In this document: in pieces, positions 35,401 through 47,126 of the stretch
Numbering within the stretch: the first letter of the stretch is position 1
Layout: every line of letters starts with the position of its first letter
Source of the DNA: Lactarius indigo
Taxonomy: Eukaryota; Basidiomycota; Agaricomycetes; Russulales; Russulaceae
Assembly: GCA_025766275.1 (NCBI GenBank)
Contig: JAFKAC010000079.1
Coordinates: 124,001 to 188,000 of the forward strand
Length of the DNA: 64,000 nt
Reading direction: 5' to 3'
Notes under the pieces: model-generated
Databases searched by the model: none
Seen by the model: the letters and a program-made list of their open reading frames with translations, nothing else
What the model was told of the DNA's origin: nothing
Position numbers and translations under genes: made by a program

Positions 35401-35805
35401 AACGCCAAGGACGACAGAAAATGGACCCCACTCCATAGGGCGGCTCATGGTGATCGCTTTGAACTTGTTCAGATGCTTCTCAGGTATAACGCCGATATCG
35501 ACCCTCGGAATAATTTCAAGTACACCCCATTGTCCATGGCGTCGTTTTGCGGATATTTCAACATCGCACGGCTTCTTCTGGATAGCGGCGCCGATGTCAA
35601 TGCACGTATAGTGGACCAGTTGACACCACTGCATGTAGCATCACGCGGCGGAAAGTTGGAGGTAGTATACCTGTTACTCGAACGCGGGGCAGACGTTGAC
35701 ATAAGGGATGCCATGGGAGCGACCGCGTATCAACTTGCGTTGAACTTTGGACAGGACGAAACTGTTCAGTTGTTGTTGGAGCATGGTGTTGGAAACAAGA
35801 CGTAG
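32413..35805 (+). CDS. NLR-C: Goodbye-like/NACHT/ankyrin STAND protein
   Basis: Exons 32413-32709, 32765-32815, 32871-33066, 33126-33257, 33314-33406, 33455-33625, 33680-33704, 33757-34356 and 34407-35805 sum to 2964 nt (987 aa), in phase. Exon 4 is exactly 63 nt shorter than in NLR-D because the heptad linker is absent: KITHG is followed at once by VFDG. Walker A GKPGSGKS is at about 312-319, then MDALDE and VTSRPEIDIR. The ankyrin part has seven units but is the most divergent of the four (SSGNLETARWLL, HGDRFELVQMLL, TPLSMAS). It lies in the spacer of the inverted duplication, not in an arm. Without the linker the N-terminal and NACHT domains would be closely coupled. Confidence 0.88.
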
Positions 35806-36680
35806 CATTGGGTCTCTACGCGCAGCAACTGTTAGCCCAGACATATATAATTGTACTTATTTTCTCAGCTTGGCTATGACTTACCGCGAATTTGGATTTC
35901 TCGAAGGACTGATGAGGCAGGAATGTGATAATACCCATTGTGCCGATCGACAATCGTGTGACCCGTCTCTATATTTGAACGATGCAGTGCGGTGTGGAGG
36001 TGAGAGGAACTCTCGGACATGTCGGTCCGGTTATCCGACCGGCGGTACGGGACGATCTACTGATATGAAAATTACGGTCCTCGGTACTCAAGCCCCCCAT
36101 GACGCCAGATTCCAATGTAAAACCGAGTCCGACTGCAAAATCATCCGGCCCTGGAACCGGACCCTCGGTGCGAACGCAGTACAGTACGGCAGTGCTGTAT
36201 GTATTTGTTGACATGATTCTGATTCTTTGATCGCATGCGGTCCTTATACTTCTACTAGTACGTCTGCGGATCAAACTTTCGTACTGCACTATTCCTCACC
36301 GAGGATGACGAATACCACACCACCCAGATCGCAGTAGGCACAAACAAGTTACCTTCTATCTTTCTTTTTTTTTTCTAAAGAAAAAAATTCATTCGTTATA
36401 ATAAAGAGATGTGCTTCACAACTGCCGAAACGGCTACGATGCAATGGAATATGTAAGTACATGGTTGGATTGACAGATTCTCGTGCGCGCTCCGTGTGTG
36501 GTTGTTGCGATGCGATGGTATGGTACAGGTCATTGTATACCCAGAACGGCAGCGGCAAAACAGCACCCCTAGAACGTAAGGGTCAAAAGAGGGGGGGGAC
36601 CGACGGCGTGGTGTGGTTGCGCGGGCATGATAAGAAAGGAAAGGCAGAGAAATAAGAGGCCATGCGCAAGTAGCGGGCCG
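35806..36680. other. NLR-C downstream region
   Basis: No gene recognised; convergent with the HAPSTR1-like gene. It includes a short inverted motif around 36030 (ccggttatccgaccgg). ORFs over 35747-36289 lack family resemblance. Confidence 0.4.
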
Positions 36681-37807
36681 TCAGCGGCGCGCGACGCGTT
36701 TGCGCTCCCGCCCGTCCTCCTCGGTGTCCATCGCGTCCTGCGAGTGCTGATTCTGATGCGCGCCGCGCGTCGACCGCGTGCGCCTCCGGCTCGATCCCGC
36801 ATCCGCTCTAACACCGACGCCCGCACCGACGCCCGCCGCACCGGGCGGCACAGAGGCGGCGTCGTCCGTGAGCACCATCATGGCGTGCCGGCGCTTCGCG
36901 CCCGCGGACACGGTGAGCGGGATCGGGATCGAGAGGGTCGCCTCTGTCGGTGCGGGCGAGGACGGAAGCGGCGGGAATGCGGTGAAGGTGAAGGGCGAAT
37001 CGGGGGAGAGCGGGAAGGGGTGGATGTGTGCCGCGGATGTCGGCGTCGTGGTGACGGAGGGGTTCTCCTTGGCCTGGAGGGGTGAGGAGGCGGCACGTGC
37101 TTGCGCTTTAGGTCCGCGGACAGGGTACGGTGGTGCTGTTGCGGCGGTGGGTGGGGAAGGTGGCGTTGAGGGTCGTGTGTTTGAGGATGCGGTGATCGCC
37201 TGCGATAATTTCGACGGGGGGAGGGGTCCCTACGTAGTCCGACAATGGTTAGTATTTAGCCTCGTGGGCGATGAGGGAGAAGGGGACATGACAAAGGGAA
37301 GGAAAGAAAGAAGCTCACAGGTTGTTCCCTCGGTGATTGCTGTTGTGGCACAGCCGGGGCGCTACTCGCCCGTGCGAGACTGCTGTTCGCTTTGAGTTTG
37401 CTGGCCTGGCCATCCTTCTTGTTCGAGTTCTCTTCGTCTTCTTCAAGTTCTTCCTCCTCGCGTGCACGGACTGCCTCGAGGCGTGCCTCGACCCAGTCCA
37501 TGACTCGCCCTATTGAGAGTGGCGTCTCAGAGTCGGATACGCCTTGCTGGATCATCTGGAGCAGGTCGGCGCATGCGGCAGCGTATCCCGAATTATAAGA
37601 GCGCTTGGAGGTTGTCCGTGAGGAGCGATAGAGGTTGGTTATGCTGAGGGCCGCCGCTTGCCACCAAGAAAGTCAATCTCCGGGATGGTGAGGGATAAGA
37701 AGATGGAGGATATTACCTCGAAAATTGTTAAGTAACTCTTTCTCTGCATTTGCTAGGTTAGAATTTGGTAGAGAGCCAGCGAGAGCGTTGAGATTGAGGG
37801 ATTCCAT
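36681..37807 (-). CDS. HAPSTR1/TAPR1-like (DUF4588-type) protein
   Basis: Exons (minus) 37807-37717, 37656-37319 and 37229-36681 sum to 978 nt (325 aa), in phase. The N-terminal third has the conserved block NFRAAALSITNLYRSS followed by SYNSGYAAACADLLQMIQQG, resembling the domain of human HAPSTR1 (C16orf72), a stress-response protein stabilised by the ligase HUWE1. A predicted charged coiled region (ARLEAVRAREEEELEEDEE) follows, then a long Ser/Pro/Ala-rich disordered stretch, and a basic end GRERKRVARR that could be a nuclear signal. Base composition of the last exon is very GC-rich. Family assignment is from recollection of the motif; function in fungi is not established. Confidence 0.65.
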
Positions 37808-38078
37808 GGATATTGGGCGAATGAGAGTTAACCTTACTGGTCGTCGTTCGGGTGACAAAACGCGAGTCGCACTGGGGCCTTGTACCGCATGACTAAGCCG
37901 CTCATCCGGTCCGGATATTCCCATGCGGGCTGTGCTGCCCAGGCTCTTTCGATTCGATCATGTATTTGTATCGAGATCAACAGCATAAAGTACAGAGACG
38001 GGGATATGCTACAAATGAGGATACAGCAATGTTCGTACGTTCAGTCATTGGGAGGTCATGAGAAAAACATGACATCTA

Positions 38079-40061
38079 CTACACTGTCCGCCTTGCCGTC
38101 TGCGCCGCCGCCAATTTTTCTTCCTCGAGGAACTTGGCGACTTCGAGATCAACGCAAGGTGCGAAACAACTTTTTGTGCGTATGCGCTGGCCGTACTTGT
38201 AGAACAGGAACGGAATCGGCGCCAGTATTAGGGCGATGCCGCCAAGGAGCATGCCCGCCCAGTTAATGCCCAGCTTGGCGAACATCTGCGTCGAAAAGAG
38301 CGGGAATACGGCGCCCGACAAAGAGCGGATGATCGTGTGTCCTGCAAGCGCAGAAGCTGCGTACATCAGGTAAGTGTCTACCAGGTAGGTCTGTTGCTCC
38401 CCACCGCGTCAGCGTCAAGCAAAACTCATACGTAAACGAGTCCACGCACCGCGAAGGAGGCGAATATGAGCGTGATCGCCAGGCCAACGAAGATTGTGCT
38501 CAGCCCAGGGACCCACCACGGCACACTTTCGTAGTTCCCACCCCAACCTAGCAAGAGAATGCCTATTACTAGCGCTGGTCCGCCGACCATGGAGGAGTAC
38601 AGGCGTTCCTCGGCGAGAGGAAACCCATGCCACTCTTCCAGGAGACGAGGGTATGGGCGCAGGAACCAAAGGTTCAGAAAAGTGGCAAGGATGCCGCCGA
38701 TACCGAGACCAATGAAAATAAGACCGTCACTTGAGACTGAAAAGTGGTGTGTGCGGGTGAAGATCAAAGGGACGGCCTCGAACACTGGACGCAAAGTCAG
38801 ACGTCAGACATCTCACTCTTCGGTAGGAGGGGAGATGACATGTACTCGTATACATGACACCATACGCGAGCGCGACGTATATCGTTGTGAGCAGCAAGAT
38901 CGGTTCGACCAATAACATTTTGAATGGGCGGAAGATGGTGCGCTCGAGGACTGCCTTAAATGTCCAGCTGACGCGTTCGCTCTCCGCGTAGATGTCTTTG
39001 TTCTTTACCGGGTCCGCCGCGCGTAAGCGACGTGCCTTCCGTGCGAGGAGTACGGGTGCATAGGTCTCGGGGACGAAGAAACTGAGAAGTATACACAGGC
39101 CCGCAACGATCACGATCACCAAGAAGACCCAGCGCCAGCCGAGAGCACTACTTGTGCTGTGGGAGTAAGTGAGTCTACGACTTTTCAAGCTTCTAGCCAA
39201 AAACGAGAAAAGGAGCTTACAAACTACCAACGACCGGACCGGTTGTAGGACCCAGGAGAGCGGCCACCGTAAACACCATCATTGCAATACCGCGGGTCAT
39301 GGGATCCCATATGTCCGCAATGACCCCGATACCGTTGGTGAGCGGCGCAGCGGCGAAGAAACCGCAGAGAAATCGAGTCACGAGCAGGGTTGTCATGTTG
39401 TTCGCGCGCACCTGACCAATATTGAAGAGGATGTAGAGGACGAGTGTGGAGATGGAAATGGGGCGACGCCCGACGAGCTCGGAGCCGGGTCCCCAGACGG
39501 AGGGCCCGACTGCGAAGCCGATGAGGTAGACGGTGAGTACAAGGTTGCCTGCTTCCTTCCCAACGTGAAACTCGTCTGCAATGGTAGCGGTGGAAGAAGA
39601 AGGCGCAGAAGATGCGAACGTACTATCCGGAGGTAAAACCGACCCATCAGTGAAACCGGGCAGGGCGCACGGGGGTTGCGGTACACGTACACGCAGAAGG
39701 TCATGAGATTGCTTACGGCGGTGAGCCATAACTTGAACCCGTACGACCAATTCTGCGGGTTAGTAAGATCGTCAGGACCATCCCATGTGATCAAGTTTGG
39801 ATCCGTGTTAGGTTTGGGCAGGAAGGGTAGCTGCGGCGTGAGCGGCTCCTTGAGCTGGGGAGTCTGTGGACTGTCGCCACTGTAGGCCCCAATTCGCGCA
39901 TCGCCACATTCTGTCTCGGACAGGGCCACAGAGTCATGGTTTCCCAAGACCGTGGATGTTGGAGGCTGTACCCCAGAGGAGGAACTAACGGCGATAATCG
40001 TTGCTGACGATGGAGAATGAGAATGAGACGTGTTAGTGCCAGTGACGAGAGATGCCGCCAT
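38079..40061 (-). CDS. MFS transporter, Tpo1/Flr1 drug:H+ antiporter type
   Basis: These 12-TM antiporters export drugs or polyamines across the plasma membrane. Exons (minus) 40061-39691, 39622-39221, 39150-38846, 38784-38432 and 38390-38079 sum to 1743 nt (580 aa), in phase. The start at 40061 was chosen as it begins the usual long cytosolic Ser/Thr/Pro-rich N-terminus. The motif WDGPDDLTNPQNWS precedes TM1. Motif A is GSELVGRRP. Further blocks are TRFLCGFFAAAPL, DIWDPMTRGIA, GWRWVFL, RTIFRPFKMLLVE and GWGGNYESVPW, and the C-terminus is charged. It is the intact relative of the truncated copy at 14133-15595. It converges with neither NLR and has its own intergenic region. Confidence 0.88.
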
Positions 40062-42713
40062 AGTGAGACCTTGGGTCTCCACTAATACAAGGACATACCA
40101 TATACGAGAGGCTATTTGTACAAGCAAGAGAAGAGAAGACATGGTACGAAACTGAATGGAGTCGCTCAAGAACTCGACGTGGCCTTCGACCACTTGCGCA
40201 ATGATCACATCACCATGGCCGTCAAGACGATACAGTGTACGTGGTCCTACTTGGGAATCGGTGTCCGGTGGCCGGGGACATGTGGACACCGAAGTGCGCC
40301 TGTCGGACTGGTAGATAACCTCCGGGCCCGAGTCAGCAATTGAATAGTAACCCTGCAACCTCTGGTCTACCTGTGCCTTCCCTGCTTCATATCGATGTTA
40401 TCTTGCCCTATTGTTCACCGCGTCGATGAGGTCAACTTCTCGCCCCTTTTGTTTGTCACCTATGCATGGTCATATCTCTCTTCGGCCCTTCAACATTTCC
40501 TTATCTGTGAACGTCAGCGTTCGATTCATCATATCCGCACCACGGACTCTTGACTCCTGGTAATTCTAAGGAGGATTTATCTGTCTGATAATTTGAGCCA
40601 TCAACTGTTTTGGCATGTGGAGTGAGAGTATCATTTTCGTTGGTGGCAATAATTCAGTCGTTTCCATGAAGATCGCTTGGGTTGTCTTGGACTCGGACAT
40701 TCTCTGACACCTCGGCTGTCCTCCCAGCACCTTATAACTGCCGTCCTTACTGGGTTTAGTAGTAGACCGTCTTGTTGTACACTTGCACTCGAGCAAGCGC
40801 TGACAAGGGGTGGCTTTATATGCACCCCCTGGGGAAATTCATTTCCGAAACAGATAACTTGGAACAACTATGACCCGGGTTGTCGCTTATCGCATGCCCA
40901 GGATTGGACGAATGCTCGAAGTCACCTAGTGAAGCACACCCTCAAACAACCATTATGTCAATGGGAGATCGCTTCCACTTCTCGCCCCGGCCATACCAGT
41001 GTATCGAGTCGCCTCTCGTTGGAAAGTCGTCTTAGCGCTTGGCCTAGATCGGAAGTGCACCGGAAGTGCTGTACTGTGGCTCCCGAAGCAATGTGGCCCA
41101 GCACAAGTATATACAACCTTGTGCGCACATCACGTAGGTTTTCTCGGTGATTGCCGCATAATCGAAACCCAGATCTGATGGTTTTTGGTATTCCTCCACC
41201 CACGCTTTGGTTTTGTTTTTTCATCACCTGAGGGTGGGCCGTTAACTGCATGCTCGTAATTGTTGCAAGGGAAGGCGTCAATCGCTGTCATATCTCGAAA
41301 CATTGGCCCAGAGTTTTTGGTTTCGGAAACACGTCAGGTGAGACAGGTCGGCAGCACTGATGCCTCTCTGCCTGGTTTACGTGCTATATTGCATCATGGC
41401 TGCGGCAGAAGCTCTCGATGACGGAATGTATGATCCTCGAAATTCGGACCTATCTCTTTCGGTTCTCACTCATCTTCCGCAGCATACAAATGCAGGTTCA
41501 TACGCGGAGCCCCAGAGTACAGTCCCAGAATACGCCCGCCAACTGGTCGCTTCTGAAAAGGCACCGCGCCGTTTTGGACAACAATGGGCGAGTCCATCTC
41601 TACCATTATGTTCTTCAAGAGGAGTGTCACCATCCTGCAGGTCTGCGAGATTATCTTGCATCGAGCGCATGGGAGCCTACTGTAGCTCTGCTGGTATACA
41701 TCCAGTATCTCCCACCTTAGGTTTCAAGTCCCCGTGTCAGGCATACAGTACGGGAAGCCCCTCCGTGATCTCCGCGCGTTGTTTAGTACATAGGCTAAAT
41801 CACGGCAATATCCTCTAATTAACCAAACTTGCATCTGAGGAAGGCCATGCGCAGTCGTCATTTGTTTACAGAACACACCAAGGTGACTCGAAACTGGAGC
41901 TGTGGAAAATCCCTAAGATCAGAATTTTATTCGTCTGGTGGGTAATAATCTCACTCCAGACTTCATTAGGCTACTCAGATCTCCGTCCTTGGACGAATCC
42001 ATCAATGGGTCGTTCGTTGTGACATTAGAACGAATTCGTAGTCTGCCACACGATTGATCTGCTGGCTTGATCAATGACGACAGTGGATCTGCGATAGATT
42101 TGTACATTTTTAACCCCTCTGATGCGGCATACGGAGTCAGTCTTAATCATACAGTATCAATCATTTGAAACAAAGGTTGTCCTTACAGACAACTTCGCCT
42201 CGGCCGAGGCTCTCTGCACCGCACACCCCGCAGAGTTTGCGCGTCTAGTAGCCTAAGAAACGACACTGAAGATGATCCGACGACGATGAAACTCTCGGAA
42301 TCGGACGAATGATTCGCTAGGTTCTACTCTAGCACGTCATGTCCTTTTCCAGCGCAAACTCAGATAGCCTCTGCAAGACAATAGGAAGTGCTGGTGCGAT
42401 TCATCCGTCAGTTGCTTCTGACGGTATGCAGACCATTAGTCGCTAACGAGACCTCAGTTTCCGGTCCCACGCCTATCGCACACGAGTAGTCCGGAGTTTC
42501 GGAATCGCGACAAGGACCTCAAGGAGGCTGAGTGGGGCTCATCGTCGTAAGAGAGACACGATTACCACGAAGGTTCGGACTCAGCTTGGGATATCCATAC
42601 TTATGTCGGAGATACCCACCCCAACACGACACCAATCCCGATATCACTACAGATTCCTGGCAATCATACGTCGTCCCTCACCGATCTGCGCCCCAGTTCC
42701 CACTTCACAAACA
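40062..42713. other. long intergenic region, no gene recognised
   Basis: About 2.65 kb. ORFs at 40677-41150 and 41360-41818 have no recognisable motif and no supporting splice pattern. The last 130 bases precede the broken SDR copy and partly resemble sequence before the intact copy. Confidence 0.4.
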
Positions 42714-43833
42714 ATGGCACCCATGACGACCAAAGTAGCCCTCGTTACTGGTGCAGCACGTGGAATCGGCCGTGCCATTGCCCTTCGTCTTGCCGACGAC
42801 GGCTTCCATGTCGCAGTTAATGACTTACCAGGCACTCCCGAATTGGACGAGCTCATTCAAGAGATAGGAAGCAATGGGCGGCGCTCACTTGGCATCCCCG
42901 TGGACATCTCCCTGGAACCAGAAGTAGAGAGGATGATCCAGAAAGTCGTGCAAGATTTGGGAAGCCTTGACGTGGTAAGTTGTTTTCGCCGGCGGTAGCG
43001 ACCGTTCTGGTGCTTACACTCGGCAGATGGTCGCAAATGCGGGTATAATCGCCTACGAATCATTTCAGAATAGTAAGTTGAGACGACTTCCTCCACCACG
43101 CCAGTCCACTGAGAGTGAGAAAAGTCACTGTTGAATCGTGTGTTGATGGCTTCAACCGGGTGATGGCGGTTAACGTACGCGGTACGATGTTGTGCTACAA
43201 GCACGCTGGAAAGCAAATGGTCGCACAAGGCCGCGGGGGGCGTATTATCGGTGTTTACCCCGTTACCGCAGCTTCCTTTTTCTATCTACATTGACCATGG
43301 ACGGGCCAGGGGCAAGTTCATCAAGGGGAAAACAGGGTCATATATTCCCTTTTGCGTCATGGCTGGACGAATCTCACGTTGTGCGAACAGCATCTATGAT
43401 CCTCCCCTCGTATAGCGCAACCAAGTTCGCTATCCGCGGTCTCACATAAGCGGCTGGCACGTCGAACTCGATGTTTGACACTCGTTGGCTTGATGCTGTG
43501 AGGAGTCTAAGGACTCCCTAGAACCGTGCGATGGGCTCACTGGAATCGGGGTTTTAGGTTGTCGCGAGCACACCAGTTCGGCGCCTTGGAGAACCAGAGG
43601 ATGTGGCCGGTCTGGTGTCTTATCTTGCGTCTGACAGTGCAAACTTTATCACTGGTACGTAAGCACTCATAGCACAGCCCCCCGCCAATTAACGCTACTT
43701 CCCCCGTTCCCACGCCATGTTTGAAGGTCAATGTGTACGCCCCATATTTTTTCAGTCCCATACTGGTACTAATAATAATTTTTACCTGGCGTCACAATAG
43801 GTCTCGATAAATGGAGGTCGCTTCTTTGACTAA
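42714..43833 (+). pseudogene. short-chain dehydrogenase, copy 1 (broken)
   Basis: Exons match the intact copy at 54808: TGAARGIG cofactor motif, VANAGI, and after splicing YSATKFAIRGLT. At 43447 a TAA replaces the Gln codon right after this active-site helix. The exons that in the intact copy encode QEFGKHGITV and the VVDTSF to LDA stretch are missing; about 190 bp are deleted. The last exon and the 8-nt micro-exon (here gtcaatgt) are still present, ending with VSINGGRFFD. A small in-frame insertion also alters exon 3. It lies next to the inner end of the right duplication arm. Confidence 0.85.
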
Positions 43834-44422
43834 GTACAGTAGGATGCCAGTACGGAATTTGTACGCACTGGTACATGGTGCTCCTGACGTCGTGATTATC
43901 ATCACGGGCAGAATTATCGGGAACACCGAACTCAGTTATGTCTTCGATCTAAGATTACTCCAACTACCCTGCCTGTATCTGCGTTCGAGGTTTATGAGCC
44001 TTCGGCTTTTGGACGTGCCTGGCGGGTGTGAAGGGAAACACACGATAAGCTACGAACACTGTCCAGAAAGCCACCGCAAACGCTGCCACCTTCCGGCATC
44101 GCTACGTATCACCCCACCGCCTCCGACACTGCCCCTCCTTGCATAGAAAGCCCACGCATCCCCTTGCTAACGTCGCGCCTAAAGTCACGCAGTCGTATTT
44201 CTTCTCTACTAGCCTCCAACCCTCAGCGCTCAGCTCGTAAATTATTACACTCTCCGTGTGAGCGCCATCATGTGATACCGTCTCTGAGAAGAGCCGCAGC
44301 TTCCATCTCTGGAACAAGTCCTTTTCTGCATGCGACAGGGAATACTCGGAAGGACCCCGGACCTGTCGGTGAGAGTAACCCCCTATAACTAACCTCAGCA
44401 CGGATAAAGGATTGAACGGTGT
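43834..44422. other. intergenic region between SDR copy 1 and BTB remnant
   Basis: A minus-strand ORF at 44102-44401 (SLSHAEKDLFQRWKLRLF) has no recognised family. No other signal seen. Confidence 0.35.
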
Positions 44423-44767
44423 TCAAGCCATATTTCTGACAGGTGTGAGAAGGGCCAGGACCTGGTCATCAGAGTCGAGGATTTCTGGGGAGACAGGGCA
44501 CAACAAGGAGACACGACTGTTCAGAACACTTGCGTCCTCAGGGACTCCGAATTGCACCAAGGGGAGCTCATCAATGACCTTGTTGTTCGATGACTTAGGG
44601 AGGGAAAACATATCACCACTAACGCTGATATAACGCCGGTGATATATTGATACGAGAGTCGGCAAAGTCAGATGACCGAAGTAGTACATCCGCATTGGGC
44701 ATATTCGAATATCGGCGATGGGACGCACCGAGATCTTAATCGCACATTGCTTCAAATCGGAGACCAC
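44423..44767 (-). pseudogene. BTB/POZ domain remnant, right copy
   Basis: The minus-strand frame gives DMFSLPKSSNNKVIDELPLV, then PEDASVLNS and CPVSPEILDSDDQVLALL, which match the second half of fungal BTB/POZ domains (DMFSLP, PVVPVPEDSSVLD and YPV patterns). The first half is degraded and no downstream domain is attached. It is the inverted counterpart of 29860-30100 and marks the inner end of the right arm. Confidence 0.65.
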
Positions 44768-45549
44768 CTAGCTGCCAAGAAAAACAAAGAGAGAAAAAGA
44801 GTTCAAGTTATTTGTAATGAAGAGACAGATGCACTTGCAGACGCAAGGACAGACCCCCCAGACTAACCAAGAGACCAACTGCCAAGTTTGCTATCGAATT
44901 CTCAGCTGAGCGGACCAAGAAACGGACTCTGATGTACATCTGATGAACTGGTACTTGTCACAATCTCAGAACCAGTCACAGGTGATGCGCGCACGGATCA
45001 CAATAAGTATCTGATCGCCCTGGCAGCCTGAGAGTGTTATGCCTCCCTTTCACCTTTTGTTGGGATTCAGCCCGGAACGGACACAGTCGACAGACCGAGG
45101 CTAAACACGACGATTAGGTAATCGTTATATTACTGTAGTTAAACGATTATCTACGAATAAATATTGAAGACTCGGAGACTCGGACACCATACGCCCTTGC
45201 ATACGCCCTACAGTATTGTACTCTGGAACTGAACTCCCACTCACTCGCGTCCCTCATATATTTGACTATCTGCTGCACAATATCTCTATACCTTTTCTTC
45301 ACTATTCAGAAAAACAGGGTTTCGGCGCTCACGCAGGCTTCTCAGCATGGCATCATGATCTTCTCCACTCGCGTTCGAGTTTGGCGCGCTAGGAGGGCTG
45401 GGACGTTTCCCCTATACAGTACGCGTCCGTATGACTTGTGCTTCCGATAAGCTCCACGGTCCCGCGGGTTCGAGAAGGATAAATAACGGGCAGGGTGCTT
45501 CACTGCATGTCCCACCTTTGGAGCGCCCCCTCGACTTCTTTCTACCGAG
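44768..45549. other. duplicated intergenic region, right arm
   Basis: Counterpart of 29055-29859. Contains the upstream region of seven-TM copy 2. No gene seen. Confidence 0.4.
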
Positions 45550-47126
45550 ATGCCCCCAAAGAAGTTCCCAGGTGATCTATCATGGAACATGGCCTCGCTC
45601 GTTTCTTCGTGGATTGTGGGTCCGTTGTATGGTATGTGCTACGTCTCGTCGCTCTCGCCATGGACAGGGCCCTCATCGAATCCACCACCGGCCGGGCTGG
45701 TTATAATGAGCAGGGATAAAGTGCGCTCCATTTCGTTGCTTCCTCTTATTTCTGCTCGTTGACATCTGCGTCGTGGAACTTGCAGCATTTGCGTGTACAT
45801 ATTATGCGTTCACGTACTGTACATGAAGGGGTTGAAAGGGATAAATTTGTGAGTTAGTTCCCTCTGGTATCTGCTGGGCTGCCGTGTCTCACGAGATGTA
45901 GGGTGATGTTGATTGTGGCTTCGGTTCAATTTGCCCTTGCTACGGGACATGTCATCACCATCCTCGTCCAGTTAATTCGGGCGTTCATCGGGGCAGCAGG
46001 GACTCTCGACGGGCCGTCAATCTATTTACTTAATCAGTCCACGCCGGAACATGTGGCTCAAGAGTTCTTGTACATCACGAATGTGCGTTTTTGGCAACTT
46101 GATACGTCAAAATTCCGCACCATAACCACGCTGACAAACTGCCCAATCATCCACCAGAGTCTCATCGGAGATGCCATCTTGGTATGTCTCTCCTCACCTC
46201 CTCACCTTCCCCGTTGCATGTGGCCAACTCAATGCATATGCAGATCTGGCGCTTGTGGATAATATGGAACCGCAATTTTTGGCTCTGTGTCCCATTCGTA
46301 CGTATGGTCTTCTGGAGGGTCAGTCACCGCACGCGCATGCTAAAAAATTTATTCTATTTCCTCAGATCATTTTATGTATTGTTTCCGGAGGCAAGCCGAC
46401 CACCCCCTTTAGGTGATCATAGATGAGCTCACGATCTGATTGACGCCGTCCAGTCGCGGGCTACATTGGGCTTGCCAACCTCGCAAGCGTCGACCCGACG
46501 AAGGCCGTCTCCCTCTCGCACCTCCAAGACTGGCCGTACGCGACGTGGGCCTTCTCATTAGCTACGCAGCTCGGGGCGACGCTGCTGATTGGCTACCAGT
46601 TCTGGAAGTCCATCCAGCGGGACTCCATGCGCCTCGGAGCATCGCATCTCTCGATCTTCTGGATCCTCGTCGAGTCCGGCGCGCTCTACAGTGTCACGAC
46701 CACCTTCTTACTCGGATTTTCGTCGAAATCGACGAACACCAGTGCGCTATTCGCCGCGGCGCTCGGCCAGATCAGCGTGCGTGTCCCGCTCCTTCCCTTT
46801 CCTTCGTTTCCTCAAGAGAGGTCTTGTTGTAGGCTCTGGCTCCGACGTTGATCATCGTGCGCGCCGGGCTGAAAAGCTCGGGAACTTCTTCCTCTTTTAC
46901 CCCCGCAAAAGGGTCCATCAATAACCCATACTACAGCCCGCCGCCGCCGCAAAACGTCCGGCGAGATATAGAGTCTGGATCAGCACATGACGACTCCACC
47001 GTCGTGGACATAAAGAAGCTGACTGAGATACATCTCGACGCCATGAAGCCGGTGATGTTGGTGATGGGACGTTCTCCGGAGTCGCCAGGAAGCTTGGGAC
47101 ACGCGCGAGGCGAACTAGCTAGATAA
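45550..47126 (+). CDS. fungal seven-TM membrane protein, copy 2
   Basis: Exons 45550-45631, 45714-45813, 45902-46082, 46158-46181, 46244-46297, 46366-46375, 46454-46776 and 46833-47126 sum to 1068 nt (355 aa), in phase. Exon 6 is only 10 nt; together with flanking bases it gives IILF followed by AGYIGLANLAS. Hydrophobic segments: MASLVSSWIVGPLYG, FLLFLLVDICVVELAAF, VMLIVASVQFALATGHVI, SLIGDAILIWRLWIIW, the short helix around exon 6, YATWAFSIATQVGATLLIG and SIFWILVESGALYSVTTTF. The tail is Ser/Pro-rich and contains NNPYYSPPPPQNVRRD. Such proteins are common in mushrooms; function unknown. It is the twin of 27480-29054. Confidence 0.8.

Noticed and set aside
41360..41818. 152-codon and overlapping 100-codon plus-strand ORFs
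   Set aside because: No recognisable motif and no splice pattern joining further coding sequence; kept as unexplained intergenic DNA.
44102..44401. 99-codon minus-strand ORF next to the BTB remnant
   Set aside because: It could be a decayed domain, but no family could be named and no second copy was found in the left arm.
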